Under the pieces are notes generated by a model that worked only from the letters and a program-made list of their open reading frames with translations, did not search any database and had not been told where the DNA came from. The translations under genes were made by a program, and so were the position numbers. Shown here piece by piece: positions 17,824 through 26,110 of a stretch of DNA of 35,824 bases. Position 1 is the first letter of the stretch. Each line of letters begins with the position of its first letter. The DNA is taken from contig CAITJH010000047.1 in assembly GCA_903892635.1 (NCBI GenBank), positions 1 through 35,824 on the forward strand, in the 5' to 3' direction. Source of the stretch: an uncultured Actinomycetes bacterium. Lineage in GTDB: Bacteria > Actinomycetota > Actinomycetes > S36-B12 > UBA5976.

Positions 17824-17851
17824 ATCTTAAACCGTTTCATAAGTTGGTCAA
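17824..17851 (-). promoter_or_regulatory. whiB promoter
   Basis: Read on the minus strand, TTGACC (17851-17846), 16 bp, TAAGAT (17829-17824). Predicted transcription start is near 17817, giving a 5' leader of about 35 nt before the ATG at 17780. Confidence 0.7.
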
Positions 17852-17879
17852 GCCATTTAGGTGAACAATTTATGAAGAG

Positions 17880-17888
17880 TTATCCACA
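17880..17888 (+). promoter_or_regulatory. Perfect DnaA box
   Basis: TTATCCACA matches the strict DnaA consensus and lies in the 157-bp whiB-merR intergenic region, upstream of both promoters. It is the only perfect copy I noticed. It is not an origin on its own; DnaA regulation of one of the flanking genes is possible, and so is chance. Confidence 0.4.
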
Positions 17889-17937
17889 GGATGGCCCTCA
17901 AGATGCGGTTATGCCCTGAATCCTCAACAATTGGTAC

Positions 17938-18900
17938 ATGTCCGATACAGCGCAAGCCCCAGAAGCAGGGCTAACTGTGTCTGCAGTCGCCAGTCGACTC
18001 GGCGTTGCGCCGGCCACTTTGCGCACTTGGGACCGCCGCTATGGGGTTGGTCCATCGGATCACAGTGAGGGTCAGCACCGACGTTACACGACTCGCGACC
18101 TCGAACGTTTGCTCCTGATGCGCCACGCAATTCTGCAGGGCTACCCACCAGCAGACGCAGCAAAGCTGGCACTGGCCGAAGAAAATGCACAAGATGCCAA
18201 CGCTGCCGAAACGCCATCGGAACCGTTTCGTGGTCTGAGCTTGGTCAGTGATGACGACGACACGAATGTGGTCATTGATTTAGAAGGACCACGCGCATCG
18301 ATTCGGGCTCTGAACCGAGCATCTTCCATGTTGGATGGCCAAGCTTGCGATCGCATCATTGGCAATCTGATCGAGCGCAACGGTGTTGTATGGACTTGGA
18401 TCAATGTGTTGTGTCCCGTGCTGAGTATGGCCGGCGAAAGCTGGGAACGTACGAACAGTGGCATTGAAGTCGAACACGTACTTTCTGAATCAATCATTAA
18501 CCAATTCCGCGTTGTCACGAGTGCTCTACAAGAGCCAACCAACGCCAAGCCAGTCTTACTCGCGGGTGCTCCAAACGAACTTCACACTTTGCCGCTTTAC
18601 GTCATTGCTGCCGGCCTAGCTGAACTGAATATCTCTGCCCGCATGTTCGGTGCCCGATTGCCTATCGAAGCATTGAGTAGCGCATTTGATCGTGTTGGTC
18701 CAAGCGCCGTCGTTATTTGGTCGCAAACTCGCGGTACTGCGGATGCTGCCGTCTGGGAAGCCTTGACTCAAATGCGCCACATGCCATTGCTAATGGCTGG
18801 CGGATACGGATGGCAAGAAGAAGATCTCCCGCAGGGCATCGAGCGTGGCATCGATCTGCAAAGTACGTTACTTTCGCTGGTTGCTGCCACCGGTCGGTAA
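17938..18900 (+). CDS. MerR-family regulator with CarH/LitR-like cobalamin-binding domain
   Basis: The 320-residue protein has a MerR winged helix at about residues 12-75 (VSAVASRLGVAPATLRTWDRRYGVGPS, then QHRRYTTRDLERLLLM). A linker follows, then a helical-bundle plus Rossmann-like B12 module. The bundle carries GESW169-x9-E179-H180, the W-x9-EH signature that caps adenosylcobalamin in CarH. The next domain has NELH216TLPL at the place of the lower axial His, then GLAELNISARMFGARLP. CarH and LitR are photoreceptors that release carotenoid genes in light. The residues are seen here; binding and light response are inference. The usual Gly three residues after the His is Pro219. The start codon context lacks a clear ribosome binding site. 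Confidence 0.85.
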   Translation: MSDTAQAPEAGLTVSAVASRLGVAPATLRTWDRRYGVGPSDHSEGQHRRYTTRDLERLLLMRHAILQGYPPADAAKLALAEENAQDANAAETPSEPFRGLSLVSDDDDTNVVIDLEGPRASIRALNRASSMLDGQACDRIIGNLIERNGVVWTWINVLCPVLSMAGESWERTNSGIEVEHVLSESIINQFRVVTSALQEPTNAKPVLLAGAPNELHTLPLYVIAAGLAELNISARMFGARLPIEALSSAFDRVGPSAVVIWSQTRGTADAAVWEALTQMRHMPLLMAGGYGWQEEDLPQGIERGIDLQSTLLSLVAATGR

Positions 18901-18912
18901 TCGGGTTTCCGT

Positions 18913-18941
18913 GTGACCACAGTGTCGCGATAGCCTAGAGC
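18913..18941 (+). promoter_or_regulatory. Possible guaB promoter
   Basis: GTGACC (18913-18918), 17 bp, TAGAGC (18936-18941) resembles a SigA-type promoter, but each hexamer has a deviation. An alternative -10 is TAGCCT (18931-18936). The leader would be about 60 nt. I saw no guanine riboswitch in it. Confidence 0.35.
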
Positions 18942-18947
18942 GCATAA

Positions 18948-20501
<1,554 letters not shown>

Positions 20502-20511
20502 GGGAGTAGTC

Positions 20512-21621
20512 ATGAGTGAAGTTGAAATTGGTCGTGGAAAACGCGGTCGTGTAACCTATTCATTCGACGACGTGTCGTTGGTCCCAAGTCGCCGTACCCG
20601 CGAAGCTAACTTGGTCAATCTGAATTGGAAGATTGATGCCTACACGTTTGAACACCCAGTCGTGGCCGCGCCAATGGATTCAGTTGTTTCACCCGAGACT
20701 GCAAAGACATTCTCGAATGCTGGTGGGCTTGCAATTTTGAACCTCGAAGGTGTGTGGACTCGTTATGAAAATCCAACATCACTGCTTGACGAAATTTCAC
20801 GACTTGATCCCGCTCAAGCAACCATTCGGCTGCAACAGATTTATGCAGAGCCGATCAAGGCCGAATTAATCACGCAGCGCATTCACGATATGCGCGACGC
20901 AGGAATCACAGTTGCAGGATCACTCAGCCCTCAACGCACGGCGCAATTTGCTAAGACAGTTGTTGACGCTGGCGTCGACATCTTTGTTATTCGTGGAACA
21001 ACCGTTAGTGCAGAGCACGTATCTGATGGCGAAGGTGCTTTAAACCTCAAGGAATTCATTTATGAACTCGATGTGCCAGTCATCGTTGGTGGCTGTGCAA
21101 CATACACCGCAGCCTTGCATCTGATGCGTACTGGTGCGGCCGGTGTTCTTGTTGGTTTTGGTGGCGGTGCTGCACATACAACTGCCGATGTGCTTGGTGT
21201 TCGAGTTCCAATGGCGAGTGCCGTTGCGGACGTTGCTGCTGCTCGACGTGATTACCTCGATGAATCTGGTGGCCGATATGTTTCGGTGCTTGCAGATGGC
21301 GCGATGGGCCGAAGCGGCGATGTCGCCAAGGCGATTGCAGTTGGCGCTGATGCCGTAGTCGTCGGTTCGCCATTTGCACGTGCCACAGATGCCCCTGGCA
21401 AGGGTCGCCACTGGGGTCTTGAAGCTACTCACGGTGATTTGCCGCGCGGTGAATTGAAGGACCTTGGCACAGGGGGAACCCTGCATGAAATTCTTCATGG
21501 TCCTTCGGCTACTTCTGATGGCAGCATGAATATTGTTGGAGCTTTGCGTCGTTCAATGGCTACTTGTGGTTATCAAGACCTCAAGGAATTCCAACGATGT
21601 GAAGTAGTCACACGCGCTTAG
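20512..21621 (+). CDS. guaB3: GuaB3-type IMP dehydrogenase paralogue
   Basis: This 369-residue TIM-barrel protein is related to IMP dehydrogenase but has no CBS domains; the MSEVEIGRGKRGRVTYSFDDVSLVPSRRTR start is typical of actinobacterial GuaB3. The active-site loop reads GFGGGAAH222TT where GuaB has [10 protein letters not shown], so the catalytic Cys is replaced by His. The NAD/IMP core (LADGAMGRSGDVAKAIAVGADAVVVGSP) remains. Its role in actinobacteria is unsettled as far as I know. Without the Cys a normal IMPDH reaction is unlikely, and a regulatory or different nucleotide role is possible. The ATG at 20512 follows AGGGGAG (20500-20506) by 5 nt. Confidence 0.93.
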   Translation: MSEVEIGRGKRGRVTYSFDDVSLVPSRRTREANLVNLNWKIDAYTFEHPVVAAPMDSVVSPETAKTFSNAGGLAILNLEGVWTRYENPTSLLDEISRLDPAQATIRLQQIYAEPIKAELITQRIHDMRDAGITVAGSLSPQRTAQFAKTVVDAGVDIFVIRGTTVSAEHVSDGEGALNLKEFIYELDVPVIVGGCATYTAALHLMRTGAAGVLVGFGGGAAHTTADVLGVRVPMASAVADVAAARRDYLDESGGRYVSVLADGAMGRSGDVAKAIAVGADAVVVGSPFARATDAPGKGRHWGLEATHGDLPRGELKDLGTGGTLHEILHGPSATSDGSMNIVGALRRSMATCGYQDLKEFQRCEVVTRA

Positions 21622-21642
21622 TGAAGTAATTATTGCGTACCG

Positions 21643-21648
21643 TAAAGT
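21643..21648 (+). promoter_or_regulatory. -10 box for a leaderless aldehyde dehydrogenase transcript
   Basis: TAAAGT (TANNNT) ends 6 nt before the ATG at 21655. No ribosome binding site is present. The -35 region is not clear. Confidence 0.5.
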
Positions 21649-21654
21649 GGCGGT

Positions 21655-23202
21655 ATGAGTTTGCAATCTTCTGTCATGCAGAACAATCCCTTGTTGCGTC
21701 ACATTGTGGCGACAAGTGGCGATTCGTTCCAGCCGATAAGCCCGATTCCAACAGAGGCTGTTGGTTCGATTCCATTGTCAGAAGAATCTGATGTGAAGAA
21801 TGCAATTTCTCATTCACGTACCGCATTTGAATCGTGGTCATACACCTCGATGGCTGAGCGTGAAAAAATCATGCGCAAACTGCAAAAGCTGATCATGCGT
21901 CAGCGCCATGAGCTACTTGATGTGATTCAGCGCGAGACTGGCAAAGCACGCGCACATGCACTCGAAGAACTCGTTCATACCGTCATGACGGCTCGCTTTT
22001 TGGAAAAGAACGCGGCTGACATCATCAAGTCTCGTGATCGCCATGGTGCTGTTCCATTCACAACCAAAACGACTGTCAATCACATGCCAATCGGTGTTGT
22101 TGGAATTATCGCGCCATGGAACTATCCATTCTCGCTCGCGATGATTGATGCACTTGCAGCGATCATGGCTGGTAACAGTGTTGTGCTTAAACCAGATTTA
22201 CAAACATCTTGGTCGGCTTTGCATGCCGTGCGCTTGCTCGAACTAGCAGGACTTCCCGAAGGTGTCATGACAGTTGTGACTGGTGAGGGCGAGACTGTCG
22301 GCAAGGCTTTGGTTGATCAGGCTGACTACGTATGTTTCACTGGTTCGACAGAAACGGGTCGCATCATTGCGCAACAAGTTGGCGAACGACTCATTAATGC
22401 CTCGCTTGAATTGGGCGGCAAAAACCCAATGATCGTGTGTAAAGATGCTGACATCGAACGATTCGTTGATGTGGCATTGAGTTCATGTTTCACATCAGCT
22501 GGTCAGTTGTGCGTGTCAACAGAACGTATCTACATTGATCGCGAAATTTTCGAACAGTTCAAGAATGCTTTTGTTACTCGTGTTAAGGAAATCAGTCTCG
22601 GCTCACACCTCGGGTGGGGCTATGACATGGGTTCAATCACATCCAAAGAGCAGTTAGAAAGAATCGATGCAGCTGTGAAGCAGGCTCGATCTGAAGGAGC
22701 AGTCATTGAATGCGGAGGACGCGTTCGTACTGACATCGGTCCACTTGTTTACGAGCCAACAGTTTTGACTCATGTGAATCGAACAATGGAAATTGCTCGA
22801 AAAGAAGTTTTCGGACCAGTCGTCTACTTGACGCCATTTGACACAATTGAAGAGGCAATCAAGATGAGCAATGACACCGGTTTTGGTCTCTCTGGTTCGA
22901 TCATCACGAGTAACAAAAAAGTTGCGTATGACATTGCGGCCGAAATGAATTGCGGCTCGGTCAACATCAATGAAGGGTTTGCTGCAACCTTCGGTTCTGT
23001 TGAAGCGCCGATGGGTGGAATGGGACAGTCAGGATCTGGTCGTCGTCAAGGACCCGAAGGCCTACTTCGCTTCACCGAAGCTCAGACCGTCTCGTTGCAA
23101 CGCGGCGCACTGGTATCGCGCAAGTTTGGCTCAAACGACAAGCGATGGGGACGCACTATGGTGCTTAAGCTTCGCCTGATGCGCCTGTTACACCTGCGTT
23201 AA
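21655..23202 (+). CDS. NAD(P)-dependent succinate-semialdehyde dehydrogenase-like aldehyde dehydrogenase
   Basis: It oxidises an aldehyde to the acid. The closest family I recognise is the actinobacterial GabD2-type succinate-semialdehyde dehydrogenase; the exact substrate is inferred. The 515-residue protein has GVVGIIAPWNYPFSLAMIDALAAIMAGNSVVLKP (about 147-180), general-base Glu252 in LELGGKNP, and nucleophile Cys286 in SAGQLCVSTER. The C-terminus is extended by a basic tail (KRWGRTMVLKLRLMRLLHLR), which could contact membrane or partner proteins. It is read in the same direction as guaB3 33 bp upstream, but has its own apparent promoter. A succinate product would feed the same pool that SucCD uses. 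Confidence 0.88.
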   Translation: MSLQSSVMQNNPLLRHIVATSGDSFQPISPIPTEAVGSIPLSEESDVKNAISHSRTAFESWSYTSMAEREKIMRKLQKLIMRQRHELLDVIQRETGKARAHALEELVHTVMTARFLEKNAADIIKSRDRHGAVPFTTKTTVNHMPIGVVGIIAPWNYPFSLAMIDALAAIMAGNSVVLKPDLQTSWSALHAVRLLELAGLPEGVMTVVTGEGETVGKALVDQADYVCFTGSTETGRIIAQQVGERLINASLELGGKNPMIVCKDADIERFVDVALSSCFTSAGQLCVSTERIYIDREIFEQFKNAFVTRVKEISLGSHLGWGYDMGSITSKEQLERIDAAVKQARSEGAVIECGGRVRTDIGPLVYEPTVLTHVNRTMEIARKEVFGPVVYLTPFDTIEEAIKMSNDTGFGLSGSIITSNKKVAYDIAAEMNCGSVNINEGFAATFGSVEAPMGGMGQSGSGRRQGPEGLLRFTEAQTVSLQRGALVSRKFGSNDKRWGRTMVLKLRLMRLLHLR

Positions 23203-23269
23203 TCGACGGCCCAAGTATTACGTCGAATCCGGACGATAACCCAGATGGCATCGCCACAAAGTTCGCTAA

Positions 23270-23275
23270 TAGGCT
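23270..23275 (+). promoter_or_regulatory. -10 box for a leaderless guaA transcript
   Basis: TAGGCT (TANNNT) ends 6 nt before the GTG at 23282, and no ribosome binding site is present. Confidence 0.5.
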
Positions 23276-23281
23276 TGTCAC

Positions 23282-24847
23282 GTGACCGATGCGCGCCCAG
23301 TACTCGTAGTTGATTTTGGTGCGCAATATGCGCAATTAATTGCTCGACGTGTTCGTGAAGCACGTATTTACTCTGAAGTTGTACCTAGTTCCATGTCGGT
23401 CGAGCACATGTTGGCCAAGCAACCATTGGCGGTAATTCTTTCCGGCGGTCCATCAAGTGTTTATGCCGAAGGTGCACCGCAAGTTGATCCTGCACTTTTT
23501 GATGCTGGAATTCCTGTGTTTGGAATTTGCTATGGCTTCCAAGCAATGGCCGCTGCACTTGGCGGCACGGTTGCCAAGACTGGATTATCGGAATTCGGCG
23601 CTACTGAACTTGAAGTGACTAACTCCGGCTGTCTTTTTGCGGGTTTACCTTCCACACAAAGCGTGTGGATGAGTCATGGTGATTCAGTGAAAGATGCACC
23701 TGAGGGATTTGCAGTGACTGCACAAACCGCCGGAGCTCCAGTTGCTGCCTTTGAAAATCTTGATCGAGGATTTGCTGGTGTTCAGTACCATCCCGAAGTC
23801 ATGCATTCAACGCATGGCCAAGCAGTGCTTGAACATTTCTTATACGACATTGCGAAGTTAACTCCAGACTGGACTCCGGCTGGAATTGTTGATGAGCAAG
23901 TGGCTCGCATCAAGGCGCAAATCGGTGACGCTCAAGTAATCTGCGGACTTTCAGGTGGCGTTGATTCAGCCGTTGCAGCTGCCTTGGTCCATAAGGCCGT
24001 TGGCGATGCACTGACTTGTGTGTTTGTCGATCATGGTCTGTTGCGCAAGGGCGAACGAGAACAAGTTGAACGCGACTATGTTGCCGCTACGGGAATCAAA
24101 CTTGTCGTCGTTGATGCAAGTGAACGTTTCCTTGCTGAACTTGCTGGAGTGACAGATCCCGAAGAAAAGCGTAAGACCATCGGTCGACTTTTTATTCGAG
24201 TGTTTGAAGATGCACAAAAGGCGTTAGTTGCCGAAGCCGGTGCAAACGGTAAGCCGATCAAGTTCCTTGTTCAAGGCACGTTGTATCCAGATGTTGTTGA
24301 AAGTGGCGGCGGTACTGGTGCCGCGACCATCAAGAGTCACCACAATGTTGGCGGACTTCCTGACGATCTTGATTTCGAATTGTGCGAACCGTTGCGTGAA
24401 CTGTTCAAAGACGAAGTACGTGCAGTCGGTCGTGAACTTGGACTTCCTGAAGCCATGGTGATGCGCCACCCATTCCCAGGACCCGGATTAGGCATTCGCA
24501 TTGTTGGAGCAGTTGATTTTGAGCGACTTGAAATTCTGCGTGCTGCAGATGCAATTGTGCGCGAAGAAACTACTCTGGCTGGACTAGATTCTTCGATCTG
24601 GCAATTCCCAGTCGTATTACTTGCTGATGTGCGCAGTGTTGGTGTTCAAGGTGATGGCCGTACCTATGGTCACCCCATTGTGCTTCGTCCCGTTTCAAGT
24701 GAAGATGCGATGACTGCAGACTGGACTCGGTTGCCTTATGACGTCTTGGCAAAGATTTCAACGCGCATCACAAATGAAGTGCGCGAAGTGAACCGTGTTG
24801 TGCTTGACGTTACAAGCAAGCCACCGGGCACCATTGAGTGGGAATAA
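23282..24847 (+). CDS. guaA: GMP synthase (glutamine-hydrolysing)
   Basis: It amidates XMP to GMP using glutamine and ATP, the step after GuaB. The 521-residue protein has the full two-enzyme architecture. The N-terminal class I glutaminase carries Cys83 in GICYGFQ, with His169 and Glu171 in YHPEV. The ATP-pyrophosphatase has the P-loop SGGVDS at 223-228. The C-terminal dimerisation/XMP-binding domain includes [12 protein letters not shown] and ends KPPGTIEWE. It starts with GTG at 23282, apparently leaderless. Confidence 0.98.
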   Translation: MTDARPVLVVDFGAQYAQLIARRVREARIYSEVVPSSMSVEHMLAKQPLAVILSGGPSSVYAEGAPQVDPALFDAGIPVFGICYGFQAMAAALGGTVAKTGLSEFGATELEVTNSGCLFAGLPSTQSVWMSHGDSVKDAPEGFAVTAQTAGAPVAAFENLDRGFAGVQYHPEVMHSTHGQAVLEHFLYDIAKLTPDWTPAGIVDEQVARIKAQIGDAQVICGLSGGVDSAVAAALVHKAVGDALTCVFVDHGLLRKGEREQVERDYVAATGIKLVVVDASERFLAELAGVTDPEEKRKTIGRLFIRVFEDAQKALVAEAGANGKPIKFLVQGTLYPDVVESGGGTGAATIKSHHNVGGLPDDLDFELCEPLRELFKDEVRAVGRELGLPEAMVMRHPFPGPGLGIRIVGAVDFERLEILRAADAIVREETTLAGLDSSIWQFPVVLLADVRSVGVQGDGRTYGHPIVLRPVSSEDAMTADWTRLPYDVLAKISTRITNEVREVNRVVLDVTSKPPGTIEWE

Positions 24848-24910
24848 GCAGTTTCTTGACGACTTTATGAATGTCGTTTCTCCATTGCACGATTAACGCA
24901 ATCGAACGGT

Positions 24911-24916
24911 TACTCT
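24911..24916 (+). promoter_or_regulatory. -10 box upstream of the small membrane protein
   Basis: TACTCT (TANNNT) ends 7 nt before the ATG at 24924, consistent with a leaderless transcript. A TTGCAC at 24885-24890 is too far (20 bp) to be a good -35. Confidence 0.45.
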
Positions 24917-24923
24917 AAAACAT

Positions 24924-25271
24924 ATGGATAACAATGCATTGTTCTACGTCATATTCGCAGTTCACATGGGTGGCATTTTGGCGCTGCTCCATGGCTTCTT
25001 TAGCCAGATGTCTAAAGAGACTAAGGGAATTCATTCAACCCAGTTCTATGGTGCGATCATTCAGGTAGTTACTGGACCGCTACTGCTGATGACAGCTGCA
25101 TCGGATGACAAATTTAATTCAGCATGGGTCGGTATCAAGTTCTCGGTAGCGTTGGCGCTACTCGTCACAGTTGTATTGGGCAAGCGCGCAACTGGAGACA
25201 CAAAGAAGTTCTGGTTAATTGCAGGAATCTTGACAATCACAAACTTGATTGTTGCGCTGGCTCCTCACTAA
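24924..25271 (+). CDS. Small four-helix integral membrane protein of unknown function
   Basis: This 115-residue protein has four predicted membrane helices, at about 6-26 (FYVIFAVHMGGILALLHGFF), 43-58, 68-86 and 95-113. The short loops include a lysine-rich GKRATGDTKKF between helices 3 and 4. Small membrane proteins of this kind occur beside guaA in other actinobacteria, but I know no function. It is transcribed alone and followed by a bidirectional terminator shared with the PIG-L gene. Confidence 0.75.
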   Translation: MDNNALFYVIFAVHMGGILALLHGFFSQMSKETKGIHSTQFYGAIIQVVTGPLLLMTAASDDKFNSAWVGIKFSVALALLVTVVLGKRATGDTKKFWLIAGILTITNLIVALAPH

Positions 25272-25281
25272 ATCTCATTTA

Positions 25282-25320
25282 AAAGGGCTGCATCTCGAGT
25301 GAGGTGTAGCCCTTTATTTT
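25282..25320. terminator. Bidirectional terminator between the membrane-protein and PIG-L genes
   Basis: AAAGGGCTGCATCTC and GAGGTGTAGCCCTTT form a 15-bp stem (two G-U or A-C type deviations) around a GAGT loop. It has T-rich sequence after it and A-rich sequence before it. Convergent genes end on both sides. Confidence 0.88.
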
Positions 25321-25328
25321 GCTGAGTT

Positions 25329-26063
25329 CTAGTCTGGCAATTTAATTTGTCGGAATGCCTCGGCAATTGTTCCTTCTGGAAGTCCTGCTGCTTCAGCTTG
25401 CATCGTTCCCCACATGCGAATCATCTCTTCGAGATTGTCCATGTGTGAGGTTTGGCTGTGATGCGCTCGTAGTGCGGCAATTTTCCGTTCAAACTGATGT
25501 GTAGTTTCGATCCAATGATTTGGTTCGTGAGTCGTGAATAGCCACAGCCACGAAACGGTCCACGCTTCGAGGCCTTCATCATTTCGTAGTTCAGGATAGG
25601 CGTAGGGATTTCGAACTGCTGGATAGAGCGCGCGAGTTGTCGCTTCACCTGCAGCCATGTGGTCAGGGTGACTTGCAGGCAAGCGTTCCCAATTTCGTTC
25701 TGGTGATTGTGTGATGACGAGTTGAGGTTGAACTTGGCGCATGACTCGAACTATGTCTCGTTGAACGTCATGGTTAGGCTCAAGATAACCGTCTTTATAG
25801 CCAAGGAATCGTACGTCGGTCACACCACAATTAGCGGCAGCAGCAATCTGTTCGGCACGACGGATGCTTGGAATCTGGCTACGGTCATAAGCGTCATCAA
25901 AGCCACCTGCATCACCATCGGTGCAGATGCAATAGGTCACGACTACGCCCGCATCAGTCAGATTAGCGACGGTGCCACCTGCACCAAAATCGACATCATC
26001 AGGGTGGGCGGTTACAACAAGCGCGCGAGTCACGCCTTCGGGAATTGAGAATGCTTCAGTCAC
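25329..26063 (-). CDS. PIG-L (LmbE/MshB) family N-acetylglucosaminyl deacetylase
   Basis: This 244-residue zinc-dependent deacetylase has the family motif AHPDD: metal ligands His20 and Asp23, base Asp22, followed by VDFGAGG. The third ligand His is in ASHPDHMAAGEAT. In actinobacteria this family includes MshB (GlcNAc-inositol deacetylase of mycothiol synthesis) and Mca (mycothiol-conjugate amidase). At 244 residues it is shorter than characterised MshB or Mca, so neither symbol is assigned. It starts with GTG; TAGAGT lies 8 nt upstream on the minus strand, suggesting a leaderless transcript. It is divergent from pcrA, with only 47 bp between the two starts. Confidence 0.85.
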   Translation of the reverse strand: MTEAFSIPEGVTRALVVTAHPDDVDFGAGGTVANLTDAGVVVTYCICTDGDAGGFDDAYDRSQIPSIRRAEQIAAAANCGVTDVRFLGYKDGYLEPNHDVQRDIVRVMRQVQPQLVITQSPERNWERLPASHPDHMAAGEATTRALYPAVRNPYAYPELRNDEGLEAWTVSWLWLFTTHEPNHWIETTHQFERKIAALRAHHSQTSHMDNLEEMIRMWGTMQAEAAGLPEGTIAEAFRQIKLPD

Positions 26064-26071
26064 GAGACCTA

Positions 26072-26077
26072 ACTCTA
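26072..26077 (-). promoter_or_regulatory. -10 box of the PIG-L gene
   Basis: Read on the minus strand TAGAGT (26077-26072), 8 nt before the GTG at 26063. It faces away from the pcrA -10 box within the same 47-bp gap. Confidence 0.45.
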
Positions 26078-26098
26078 CGCTCAGTCAGACCTAACGCC

Positions 26099-26104
26099 TA
26101 GAAT
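26099..26104 (+). promoter_or_regulatory. -10 box for a leaderless pcrA transcript
   Basis: TAGAAT (TANNNT) ends 6 nt before the GTG at 26111, and no ribosome binding site is seen. Confidence 0.55.
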
Positions 26105-26110
26105 TGCACA

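Noticed and set aside
17781-17840. Longer whiB start giving a 119-residue protein
   Set aside because: The extra 20 codons lie at or upstream of the predicted transcription start (TTGACC-N16-TAAGAT), and WhiB-family proteins of this type usually begin near MADVTRLPG.
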